Source: Scatophagus argus (lineage: Eukaryota > Chordata > Actinopteri > Scatophagidae). From it: DNA of 64,000 nt. Of the stretch, positions 25,521 to 37,650 are shown in pieces. Below the pieces are notes generated by a model that saw nothing but the letters and a program-made list of their open reading frames with translations, made no database searches and was not told where the DNA came from. Where the stretch lies: the NCBI RefSeq assembly GCF_020382885.2, contig NC_058510.1:6196862-6260861 (forward strand). Reading direction: 5' to 3'. Each line of letters starts with the position of its first letter. Positions within the stretch are counted from its first letter, which is position 1. The position numbers and the translations under genes are program-made.

Positions 25521-28500
25521 TCAATTCAATCAAAAAGTGCTTGATTTATTAGCTGCCTTAATTTCTTCTATTATAATGCTATGCAAATGCTAACGCAAAA
25601 TCAAAAGGAATTCAGCTCTTCATAATGCATATTAATCCACATGATTTAAAAAAAAAATCATTGTAAAATAATAACATTAAAAAGTAAATCTCCCCAGCAG
25701 ACAATGTGTGAATTAATTTCTATACAAGACGCTGTTTGTGGGAGTTGTGTGAAAAATCGCAGCCAAGAAAACATGTGATTTATGGAAAATGATTTTCGTG
25801 GAGGTTGGCAGCGTCCATGTATAAAAGTTTTGAGCGCTCTGTAAGCTTTATTATGGTGAAAGAATCACAGTTTCAGTCTGTTGCTTGGGAATACCTCCTG
25901 AAGCCAAGCTCAAGGTTCTTTTTGTGACCTGCAGAGGCTTTAGTGTCTTCATATTTATGGCCTGTGCCGTGGATCCGTGTGGCGCTAGTCATACGTGTCT
26001 GGAATAGACTGCGGCTCTGTTTCTGCAGCCTTGCAAAAGGTTACACAGGGGGCCTCCTCCTCCATAACGCGTGGTTTTCTCCCGGCGCTTATCTCCTAAT
26101 CACTGCAATTACCACGGCAACACTTGTTTGTTTGTTTGTTTGCTGGGATGGTGCATTAGTGTGTTTGTATCCTGCTGACCAGTGCAGACGTGTCGGGCGG
26201 GAGTGTGGGGAGGGACACTGCGGTTAGAGGCTACGCTGACTGCAGATGTGGGATCTTGATAGAGGAGCCACCATCATCATCATCATCATCATCACCATCT
26301 TGATCATGTCTCTCTCTCTCTCTCTTTGTTTCTCTGCCTGTCTCCCTCTCAGATCGAAGCACATACCAATTACTGCATCGGGTCATCTGTTAAGTCTCTA
26401 TACTGCACCACAAGCTGTACACCAAAGATGCAGGCTTGTGTGTACTGAGCTGTCGAGGCTATGCCCTTATAGTCCTCTCCTTTTCTAGAAATGCTTACAT
26501 CCTATTTTTAAATTATGCCATTAAATCTTTTTTCTTCTTTCTCCTTGTGGCTACTTTTCCATCCACACAGGAGCCTTCTGATATCTTGTTCTTCTGCTGC
26601 CCTCCGCCTTGTCTTCTAACACCAGCCCTATAGTCAACTCACTATTTGAGAAGAGGAGGCGAGTTCTTTCGTGTGCCCTCTGTCACCTTTTACCTGGAAT
26701 CACTTCTCCATACACACTCTAATTATCCCATTTGATGGGAAACGGAGCCCCTCTGCTGCTGCTGCTCTGGCTCCAGTGCGTCTCCAGCCCTTGCAGGCAG
26801 ATGCAGGACTTTTTTTCCCATTCATCATTACTGCAAGAGATACGTGGCTGCTGTAATAGAGACAGACCTGGATACCAGGGTGACTGGGAGGGAGCAGACA
26901 TTGTTGGAAATGTAGGATATGAAAGAAAGAGGATTAACAAAGGCGCCCGACTGCAGTGGCAGACGCGTGGTGAAGACACTCCAGAATGCAGACAAATATG
27001 TTGCTTGTATTATCATATAAATGATTTTAAGTCTCAATTTGGCTTTATTTTGTATGAATTTTTTGTATTCACTGTTTTTCACAGTTTTAAAGATATTTCA
27101 ATATTTTTGCAGCAATTTCCACTTACTATAATATAATCATATATGTGAGGTAGAATGTCTAAAATAACATCCAGAGCTCATTTTATATATTTTTTTGGAC
27201 AGACCAAAAATGGTGCAAATATTCCAGCAGAGCTTGACCTTGATCACAAAACTGTGGGTGAGCTGTATGTCAGGTTCAACACACACACGCGCGATCACAA
27301 CGTACAGTGTGTGTGTGTGTGTGTGTACACATCCTCTCTGACCCAGCATGTCCTCTTTCCATCATCTCCAGTTTTTTTTCCTCCCATCACTGTAATGGTT
27401 CTCTGTGCTGCCTCTCTGGGCTTATGCAGCATCATTCACAAATATCACCCAGTCCTCCTCCTTGTCCTTCCCCCCACTCACTCTCTTGTCCTCTCATTCC
27501 TTTCGAGTCCTTGATTCACGTATATCCTCCTGAAGAGCTCCTATACATCAGCCGACCAGTCAGAGAGACAAAGGCAGGCCCCAGTTAATTACCTATCATT
27601 TAGAGCAGATGGCTGCAGATGATATGTAAATGGTTGTATGTGTGTGGGGTTTTTTTAGTGTGTGTGTGCATGCAAATAGATGCCACAATGTGTGCGTATC
27701 TGCATGTTTTTCCTGCACGTGTGTTCATGTGAAAGTGAACATGGCTGCATGGGTGTGTTTGCATATTTACAGCACATCCCTCTATCTTTTCTGATGTGTG
27801 TGTATCCAAAATGTACATGCACACACACAGACAAGGAAGCATAAAGATCCTTTCTATTTCCTATGTGATATGGATTGTTTTATTCCACCCAGATAAAGTG
27901 TTAATGACTCAGACCATAATTATGGGTTGCAATTTTTCCGTAATTACTCGCAACCTCGTTTAGGCTGCCTGCTTATTCATTCAAATGTGTATTTAACTTT
28001 TGATTTTAAATATTTGAGATCCATATATTGGGCAGATAAGAGTTAACACACAAGTATTTTTTTTTTTTATAGAAAGTACCTGCTATGAATTCTTAGGCTC
28101 TGAGTCTGCAGAGCACTGACTTGAATCTAGGCCATAGTAAGTCTATTGAGACGTTTGTTTTTGGGTAAGTTTTTGTTTGACAGCTTCTCAGAGTCTAAAG
28201 AGATTTTTTTGTTGTTGTTGTTTTAAAAGAAGCAAGCTCACTTGATGCCAGACATTAGCTGGTGTGTTCTGTTCCTTAGCATGAAGCAAGAGGCACTGTA
28301 AATCAATGATGAATGTGCAATGAATCAGAGATATATGTTACAGTGCACTCCATGACACAGGAAGAAATGTAACCACAGAGGGAGGGCAGGAGGGTGGGGG
28401 AAGGGTGGAGGTTGGCAGTTAGATCAATAGTATGCTAGAGAGACCTGTCCATTTTTGACTTAACACTGTAAATTAAGCCTTCTCTGTGCCAACATTTTCT

Positions 28501-31149
28501 CGGCAGGGAGTGTGTGAATTACAGTGTATATGCAAGGTATAATGCACCATTTGGTGCAAAGTACTGTAGCTGCTATAACGTGTGTGAAATAATCTGTGTA
28601 TGTTTATTCTCCACCAACACACCCAGCAGGAGTCTGTGAATGTAGTCAGCATGTGCGACAGTAAGTTTGCAATGCCACAGATGGAGACCCACTAATTTAC
28701 TCATTATGGAGACTTAATAGAGAATCCTGCTGCAATGATCAGATGTAACTAACACACACTGTCGTCATTCAGTTTGTCATTCAATTTGAGCTCGATTCAC
28801 ATTCGGTTCTATCCACGCTCTGCTACGTTTCGCTTATTTTATTCATCCCCTAAATGATAAAAAAATTAAATCTTTTTTTTTTCTATTTGCACAGATTTTT
28901 GTTTTTTTTTCTTAAGCTCCGACATGACACAATCAGCACAGCAGCAAATGGAGCCATTTCATATGACGGTTAGTCTCCTGCTGGCCCCCTGGTGAGCAAA
29001 GCTCTTTCACAGCTCTGAGAAGTTAATGCTGCTTCAGGCCTTTCATGGCATGATGGCAAATAGAGCAGTTTGGCTTCATACATGTAAGGAGTCATTTGCT
29101 AATTCAGCTAATCTGAATGCACTCTACTGTGTCACCGGGTCGCCTTATAAAATCAATTATATTTTAAAATAAGACTTAGCATTAATATTACATTAGGATT
29201 GGTGCCCTTCGAAACAGAGTAAAAATAATTTTTGCAATGTCTCTCGGTGTGGCAGGAATTACCCTGTAATATGCTTGTCTGATATGTTAAAATATTTAAT
29301 TTTGATAATCTGGTAAAATGATTCAAATGTGAGTGCTCTATATCAGCTTTATATCAACAAATTAAGAGTAAATGAATCAGAATTGTCTCTACTCAGGAAT
29401 CAAATCAGTGTGCGGCTGCTAGAAAATGGAACCGGCCAACGGAGAGCTTTGTGTTATAGCGACGAGGCCCTCTACTGGCAACAAGAGTCTCTGCACCAGC
29501 ACCATGTTACAGTGTGACATGATGGAAGGCACATCCAGGGTCTCCTCTCTAATTTTTTTTCAGCACTGCTGTTTAGGGATTTTACTTACGCTTCCTTAAA
29601 TATCTCCATTTTAGCCTCAGGCACGGTGAAAATGCGGTTTATAGAGAGAACAAAGCACCGGTGTTATTTTAATTTTACATTCTGGAGACATTCTCACTGT
29701 GTGGGTCCACCACTGCTGAATGAATGCAAAGGAAACTCTGGGATACACCCAGGACACTCTCTGTCTAGATGTACCTGCTCCGAAATTAAATGTCATATTG
29801 TGTTAAAGTAATTATGATCTCATTAGGACAGTATTACTGTCATTATTATGACTGTTATTGGTTAGATGGTTGTGTATCATAGTCATTTGAGAATGGCTGA
29901 CTGCACAGCTGATTTTCACACACGTCTTCTTTCTTTCGCACGGACGTCCCCTGCAGAGAAAAGTGTGTGTGCACCTTTGATCTGGTTTTGCTCATGGTCT
30001 GTATCACTCTTGAAGCAGAAAACCATTACATACACTTTGTGTCCAGATACACTTGTCATGCAATGGCGAGCTCAGATCCCAGGGAATCAAAGGTGTGGGT
30101 GATGCCTCCGGAACCTGCATTAATATGGATGAGAGCAGGAGCTGCCCTATGATGTAATTGCGGTAGCGACGAAGGTCAGTGCCTTTGCACAGCCTGTGCA
30201 CGATATCAAAGCTCAGATGTACACACACCACTTAGGTTTCTTTATGGTAATCGCCATGCTTTTTGAAGATGTAGGATGACTCTGCTGAGAGGAGTGTGTA
30301 AACAGATGAAAATCTGCTTTTAATTGTGTTATCGCCAAACTTTTTATGCTCTCGGGGGTCTGATTCTCACATTATAATGTTTCGCTCTCATGTCCTCTCC
30401 TTGGACACACTTCATAGTGAGCCTTTCATCCAGGGAGTAAAGCTGTTTACCAGTCCCCCCACCCACCCATGTGGTCCAACTCTCAAGGCTCTTCTGGTTC
30501 TGAATATAATGGACCTTCCTTTTTATTCACATTCCAGCTCTGGCCCTGATCTGGCCCCAAGGATTCTACTGTATATCAAAGCAAAGCATTCAAATATTTA
30601 ATGAGAATCACTGAAAACAAATCTGGTTGTTGTATATAGATCCCTCGCTGCATTATAAAAAATATTATATGCACTATTGGTGAAATTCAGCATGTTTGCC
30701 TTTGTGGTGAGCGATTCATCCTGTAGTGACTTGGTGTAGTTTCAGTCATTGTCTCTGTATTGTTTCCTGGTTGTTTTGGGTCCCTTGAGTCCCTCAATGG
30801 TGCAGCTGATTGATGGAACCAGGACAGAGAACAGCTTCTATCACACAGACATAACTGCCATCAGACCCCGTTCTGTCACCACGTGTGACTTCGCTTTAGA
30901 ATATAACAATATGTATTACAGTGTTTAACGTGGAATCAAACGTGTCCTTGAGGTATTCAGGGAGTTTTCAGTCAGTCTTAGTCAAAAAGGATAAGTCAGT
31001 CAGGTAATCTCAACAGGCCAAAATCTTGACTTGATGACCATCATGTAAAACAATAAGACGGTCGCAGCTCTGGACTCAAAGTACGTCTGATGTAAACTTT
31101 TTTTCACAACTTTTACTTGCATATAATCAGCTGTTCTGAACATCAGTGT
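25521..31149. other. Non-coding, no gene seen
   Basis: Contains (ATC)n 26,272-26,294, (CT)n 26,309-26,326 and (GT)n 27,307-27,326. T runs lie near 28,060 and 28,873. At 27,914-27,925 is a perfect 12-base palindrome, CCATAATTATGG, followed by GGTTGC...GCAACC inverted arms. A CTCF-core-like CACCAGGGGGC is on the minus strand near 28,985. No exon is supported. Confidence 0.5.
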
Positions 31150-31560
31150 AGTAACAGGACTAAAGAGAGTATAGTGATGTTGCTGATGTTTAGCTTGTAA
31201 ACATGCTGACAATTAGCACCAAACACAACAGACAGGTTAGCTTATTGGGAATTAAATTTCCGGGTATCTGATCAGGAATCAAAATGCTGGGCACGTTTTG
31301 ACCTGATGATTGTGGTAAATGACAAGTTGAGGGATCATCAAAGTTATTGTGATTCATCTTATGGCGAGTGTGGTTGTCTGCATTTACAAATTTCCTTTCA
31401 ATAATTACTTCACTCAAGACACCTAAACCAAAAATGACAACCTCGTAGTAGTGTTAGAGGAAAAGTCAGGGGAGCAAAAGTCTGTAAGATTTGTCCTCTG
31501 GCAAACATGAGTGTTTGTCTGAAATCTCATAACAGTCCATCCAGTAGTTGTCACCCTCAA
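31150..31560 (+). repeat. Old dispersed teleost repeat with two internal related units
   Basis: Matches, from memory, a repeat common in teleosts marked by GCTGATGTTTAGC, ACAATTAGCACCAAACACA, GGGATCATCAAAGTTATT and GAGGAAAAGTCAGGGG. Two related internal units (about 31,320-31,395 and 31,450-31,535) share the order AAGT..AGGG..CAAAGT, then ATTCATC/ATTTGTCCT, GGCGAG/GGCAAA and TGTCTG. I do not know its class or catalogue name. Confidence 0.6.
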
Positions 31561-34403
31561 GAGACCAGACAGCTTTAAGGTTAGGAGTTTCTGAGAGGCG
31601 ATATGTTGCCAGTTCTGTGGGAATCCCCCCAAATTAGTGGCATAGCAGGACACTTCCTGTACAGTACGAACTAAGAAGATTTCCGTGAACCTCTGTCAAT
31701 GCTAATAACCACAGTGGTCTGCAGAAAGCTCCCCCAGGGCTGTTTGACCATGCAGGCAACGGGAGAGGTGGGGGTCGGGTGGGTTTGAGCTGACGCCTCT
31801 CAGACTGTCTCAACTCATTTAGCTCTTTGGAGCACGGTCGATCCATCTCTCTCGTGCAGAAATAAGGTTCATCATAACCCTGCTGTGTTCGGAGATGACT
31901 GGAGAAGGTGAGAGCACAGAAGCGAGGAATGGGTAAGATGTGTGAGCGGACAGCGAGGTGGAAAGACAAAAAATACAGACGGACACGCAAGCACATATTT
32001 GGAGGCTTGTCTGGAGGGGCTCAGGGCCTTCTGGGCATGCCCCAGTGCTGACATCAGCAGAGGCAGAGCAACCCCCAGCAGAGCACCGTGAACCTCGAAG
32101 GGTGGGCGAGAGGAAGAAGAGAAGGGAGAGGCAAGGAGGATGGAGGGGGAGGGGATAAGGATAGGGGTACAACACTTGTAATCGGATCATTGGCTACAGT
32201 GGGTTGAGTCAATGTGATCAATAGAAACTGCACATGCAGCAGAGAGCCTTTAATGGCCCTTAATCTCCATCAAGCCTGAACAGGAGGGTGGGAGAGGAAG
32301 TCGCAGGAGCAAAGGCAGCCTGCATCACATTACATACTCGACCTGTACTCGAGGCGATACACGCAGATACTCATACATGAGCATAGAGTCCCAAATGGTG
32401 ACTCCTAGGACTCCAGGCATCAGCAGCCAGCATGTCATATTTCATTCCTGGGCACCTTTTCATTTCATTTCAAATGCATTACATTTCAGCCCTTTCCATT
32501 CTGCGCTACCCCCCGCGATCCAAAACCTTTGCTTGAACGCACCGTCCCAGCACAGGACACATTCCAACATATTTGAATTCAATAAGCAGCCTGGCCACAG
32601 CTACTGTTTCTCCACTCACCGTCTCCGCTTGCAGTTACGAGGTGTAAATGTGCTACCAGAAGCTCTGGATGCAGCACTTTTTTTTCTCTTATTCCTTCAG
32701 TTCATATATTTAACTGATCTGCTCTGTAGATTAAAGATTCATATTTATGAGGCCCGGGGCTGGGTGTAGCCAAGGGTCCTAGAAGGGCATGGCAGCATGG
32801 TAAACACAGAGATAGGAATTAGTGAATAAAAAACACAGCAGCAGCAGACCTCTCTATGCCCCAGTGCCTTGCTCTCATGTTCTTTCTTTCACTCACTCTT
32901 TCTCTCTCCACTTTGCACTTTTCTCCCTCCATGCTGCTGTCACTTATCCATAAACTGAAGAGTGGACTGACAATACGCCGAGACCTCAGGGCAAAAGCAG
33001 GACTGTTTACTGTAAAATGAATAACGATGGCCCAGTTATGCCCAGATGATCTTAAATAAGAGACCTTTGGAATCTGCACCAAATGTGCTCCTTTTTTTGT
33101 TTGCCCTCTTCAGTGCTGCTGTTATTTGTGTTCTCTCCTGGCTACGTGCACTCACTCTCCACTAGATTATAAAGCATCATAAAATAGGATTTATGAAGCT
33201 GTCTTTTTTCCCCCTCCCCACTATTTCTTGTCTCTGAAGGACGGCAGGAAATGCAAGGATCTTAGCAGCAGCCTTATTCACAGGCACTCTTCTTAACACT
33301 GAGACCTTCTCACAGCTACGCTTCTCATTAGTGATACACAGGGAAAAAAAATAATTTTCTTCTCAAGGATTTGCATCAGCATTATGGTGTTGATTTGATA
33401 GGTGCTTCTTGTTGCCAGGAAACATTTGCACAGATTAATAACCCTCGGCCTTGAATTATTCCCCGTGGCTTTGAGCGCACCTATATGCATTTCATCAACA
33501 TGTAATTTGTCCAGCACATACAGAGCTGTGAAGAGTGCTCCTACAGATTGCTGACTAACACACTGCTCTAGTTATTCATCCTGCTGGAACAGCTTCAGAA
33601 ATTAATTGAGTATGAAGGACTTGTGAGTGAGTTGTCTTGCATTTTCAGTCAGAATTGTAGTAATTGTTGTCTTTAAACGCATTCACACCAAGTTATGGCA
33701 GTTCTGCCCATGCTTGCCATTGAGAAATTCAGACAGTAGTCCACATGTGTTCTCTGTGCTGTACATTTTAAGTATCTCCATTAGTGTCCATTAGTGATGT
33801 CCTGCTACAGCTACATGTACACAATGTTGCAGACTGTGCAGCAACATATTGACAGGGTCATACATTCACTCTATTTGTTGCAGGGAAAGAAAATGAATGT
33901 CTCCTGTTGTTCTGGGGCAAACATTCCAATATTTGAAAAAATAACTCTGATGTCACTAAGGACTGAAATTTAGGATGTTTTGATGTCTGCTGCTTCACTT
34001 TGGACCATTCTTTTTATTTATGTGTTTCTTCTGAGTCACCCAGCTTTGTGCAGCACTGAATTGCTGGAGTTCTTTGTGTGGCTTACTTTCCAGCTTGGTT
34101 ACGTGCCGCTTGCTGCTCTAAAGGGCTGTGCGTTATGTGCAAAGGTGTGGGATAAATGTTGAGGTGAACAGTCAAAAAGAGTTTTGTATCCCTTATTACT
34201 CATCAGTGAGTGCCATGGTTGAAGGCTGGTGAAGAGAAAATGGTGCTAAAAAGTCCAACTCCTCTCAAAGGGAATAAGCAATAAATACAATGACAATATG
34301 CCTGACAATATCTAAATGTGTAAAAATATTAATGGCCTTTTATTATTTTTCATTTTAGGAATAAGTTCTGTTTCATTTTTAATGGGTGGTGTCTCTCTGT
34401 AGA
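31561..34403. other. Non-coding, no gene seen
   Basis: Unique sequence. The minus-strand frames at 31.6-32.2 kb (about 120 codons) overlap in two frames, have no domain and are rejected. No other repeat family was recognised. Confidence 0.5.
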
Positions 34404-34416
34404 CACCAGGGAAAAT
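34404..34416. repeat. Left target-site duplication of SINE copy 1
   Basis: CACCAGGGAAAAT here recurs exactly at 34,762-34,774, bracketing the element between. A 13-base perfect direct repeat is the expected footprint of target-primed retrotransposition. Confidence 0.8.
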
Positions 34417-34761
34417 CCATCCATCCATCCATCCACTTTCTATATGGCTTATCCGTCAGGGTCGCAGGGGTGGGGGTGGGGTGGTATGCTGGAGCCTTTC
34501 CCAGCTGACTCCAGGCGAGAGGCGGGGTTCATCCTGGACTGGTTGCCAGTCAGTCACAGGGCTGACACACAAAGACACACACACACACACCTAGGGGCAA
34601 TGTAGAGCAGCCAATTAACCTAATGTGCGTGGTTTTGGGATTGTGGGAGGAAGCCAAAGTACCCAGCGAAAACCCACAGGGACAACATGCAAACTCTGCA
34701 CAGAAGGATCTAGACCAGGATTCGAACCTGGAACCCTCTTGCTGCACCACCGCGCCGCCCC
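34417..34761 (-). mobile_element. tRNA-derived SINE, copy 1
   Basis: Read on the minus strand, it starts GGGGGCGGCGCGGTGGTGCA and has a pol III box-B motif GGTTCGAATCC. The body includes AGTTTGCATGTTGTCCC, GGCTTCCTCCCACAATCCC, AAACCACGCACATTAGGTTA, TGTCAGCCCTGTGACTGACT and CCGCCTCTCGCCTGGAGTC. It ends in a GGAT tetranucleotide tail. It is bounded by a perfect 13-base target-site duplication. The box-A portion (TTAGCACTGTCGCCTCA) is deleted, so it cannot be an intact pol III unit. A (CA)n inside it spans 34,575-34,590. Confidence 0.85.
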
Positions 34762-34774
34762 CACCAGGGAAAAT
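34762..34774. repeat. Right target-site duplication of SINE copy 1
   Basis: Exact repeat of the 13 bases at 34,404-34,416. Its reverse complement also stands immediately 5' of SINE copy 2 at 40,373-40,385. Confidence 0.8.
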
Positions 34775-37184
34775 AATGACTCTAATACCAAAATGGGCTT
34801 CAAAACGGATGTAAATGCAAACATAATTATGGCATGAATATATGCAATGTTATATTAAATGAAATCAAAACGTAATTGATCTGATAAGTATTTGCCCTAT
34901 TCAACAGAATTCCACAAAATATTGAGAAAATATTCAGTCGTAAATCTTGAATTTCTCTTTCACTGCTTGCAGAACAATGAAGTCTTTCCAGCTTAGATCT
35001 CCATCATGTCATTGTGTTCGGCAAAATGCTCAGCCTCTACTTTCACAGATAATGATATAACCATGGCAACAGAGACACCTTGGAAAAGGGCAGGAAGAAA
35101 ACTTAGACATTACTGTCAGTCAAAACCCAGTTCTCAGTTTTCAAATGAGAAACACAACTCTGTTGATTATCTCACCTGACCTGCAGAAAAACACTTTGAC
35201 ACTCCGATAGAGCTTTGAATGTAGGCCTTAGCTGTGGGTCCTGGTACATTAATCATTGTTGATGCAATTAGAATTTTTACTTACCCCCACCGCACACTGG
35301 CAGCTTGAAGCTACACGTGTAGATAGAAGGCACATGTATCAGAATAATTTCAGGTTCCTCCGATCAACCGCATGTCAGTTAACATCAGTCGGACTAATGT
35401 TCTGCGAGGACTTACTGAGTGACACGCCATGGCCCAGAGTGTGAAATCCTTCAAAACATCGAGGAAGTGCCAACCCTGAGACTTGCCCTAACCTTGCCTT
35501 GAGCCAAGTGTTGATGAGTCTGCGGTGTGACTGAAACTTCAAAGGCATTTCAGCTCACTAAGCAGAGGATGCTCCTTCTCTCTCATCTTCACTCAACTGA
35601 ATCGCTCTCCAGAAGGACATGTTAATGGATTGAAAATTTAAAAAAAAAAAAAAGTTTGCTTGGCACTTTCTTGGAACACCTTTGACCACTGTGGATATGA
35701 GCAAATTAACTGCTGGTAACGTTAATGTCATTAAGCAGTTGGTTTGATCCCTGAATGCTAAAAACAACCTGACAAGCCATTGAAATGGAGTGAAAGGGCT
35801 GGTGGCGCTTATGCTTCTCCTGTTTATTTCTGGTGATTTAAAAGCTGCTGCAGTGTGCACAGCCACAGCAGCGATCATACTGCACTTTTCATCATTTCAG
35901 TGAACAAGGTAAAATAGACAACATCACATGCGAAGTCTCTAATTAAAACAGTGTTTTGCATATTTGAGAATTTGTACATCTCAGCACCATCACACACAAG
36001 TAGCAATTGAGAGGACGTTGTGAGGTGAATAAATAGCAGAGTTCCCTGCTTAGTTTGTCTGTTGTGTTCACAGACAAATGGAGGCAGGAAGAGTGTGGTT
36101 CTTTTCAAAGGCTGCCTGCGAAAACCTGATGGATGCACAAATTAACACACAGAGGAGAGGAGTTGCATTCCAAAGCCTCCAATGTTATAATTACAGCTCT
36201 TTCTTCCTCCTTGACAAACATAAAGGGGGGGATTTTATCTCACTCCCTGCTCACATCCTCTTTCGCCCTCTCTTCTCCACCTCTCACTGCACAGCATGGC
36301 GAGCTGGCATTAATTGCTCCAAAAAGCTGTGGAGGCACAACAAGTGCTTCTCATCCTGGTATAATTGTGTCTGCAGGAGTTGGAGGGCTTGGGAAGAAAG
36401 AGGGCTTTGCTGCTTACAAGAAAGGCTTTGTAGTGAGTGTTGAGAGAGGGGGACGTTTGAAAGAACGTGATATGATGGCGCTCTCTTGTGGACAGATGGT
36501 GAAAGAAAATGTACTTGTTTCTGGGTGAAATAAATGTGAAGAGAGGGATTATAAAAAGGCAAAGTCACAGAAAATATTGTTTGCTGTGCTTGATATGATG
36601 ACTGACATGATTGTTAGTGCATAAAATCTTTCATTGTGTGGCACTTGATTCTAAATAATATCATCTTTATCATCATTTTCCTGTGAATTGCGAAAACATG
36701 ATGCAATGTGGTCCATAGACCTCACTTAATGTGTGAAGACAGTTTGACTCTCACAATGAAAAATTATTCTGGGGGGGAAACCACAGTTTGTCATTATTTT
36801 GTCTTTCAAAGATCTAACATATCTCTGTCTTATGATTGAATACTGTACTACTTCTACATGTCCTAGTAACTAAACCAAAACAAACTAATTTGATTGGGAG
36901 CTGATGTCAGGTAGTGGCAGACAGGTGATCAAGGTCTCCTTCTCCTGAACATTTCTCAGACTGTGTCTAAACCATCTTTGCATGATTAAGGCGGAGCTTT
37001 GGCCTCTTCAAAATGCTGACCTCCTGCTCACTGGTGTATTCACAATTTTTTTATAGTACAGCATGAGCCTACCTGGTTTGTATGGCTGAAACTGTGATTC
37101 ATCAGAGCTTCTTCCTTTCACTGACAGACTGTTTTTGTTCATTTCAAAGGTTTATCACAGACAGAAAAGACCCTGCATGCAGTT
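34775..37184. other. Non-coding, no gene seen
   Basis: Unique sequence with an A run at 35,638-35,653. Frames of 120-130 codons at 36.08-36.53 kb overlap each other in two frames and lack domains. No exon is supported. Confidence 0.5.
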
Positions 37185-37650
37185 TTATTAAAGTAGAAGT
37201 TCCAATGCAGTGATGTAAAGATACTGCATTACAAGACAAAGTCCTGGTTTCAAAATCCCTTTTATATAAGTGTAAATAAGTATTATCAGCTAAAAGGACT
37301 GACTGATTAGATTGTATGTTGAATAATGAATCAACATGCAAGCAGCTGGTTGAGGGGGAGCCAGTTTTAATAACTCAGAAAATTTAATCCGGTTGTTTCG
37401 AATTGCAGGGGGTCTGGCCGCTCTGAAGGAGCATAAAATAAGCCTGAGAGATTGTGAGATGACTAGTGGGAGAAGAAAGAAGGGAAAAAATGGCTTTGGA
37501 TACACAAACTGCAACTAGTATAAAGTAGAATATTTGGCCATAAAATGTAGTGAAGCAGACATATAAAGTGACATTAAATAGAAATGCTTGAGTAAATGTC
37601 AAAAATGTCCTTTAGTACAGTACTTGATGTCCATGTACTTGTTATACTCC
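37185..37650 (-). mobile_element. MITE copy, ACTTTTACTT/CCACCACTG family
   Basis: Near full-length copy on the minus strand. Markers in window order are GTAAAGATACTGCATTACAA, AAGTCCTGGTTTCAAAATC, TAAGTATTATCAGCTAAA, AATATTTGGCCATAAAATGT, AGTGAAGCAGACATATAAAG, AATAGAAATGCTTGAGTAAA and AGTACAGTACTTGATG. The order equals that of the 18.96, 20.67, 45.74 and 57.63-kb copies. Confidence 0.72.
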
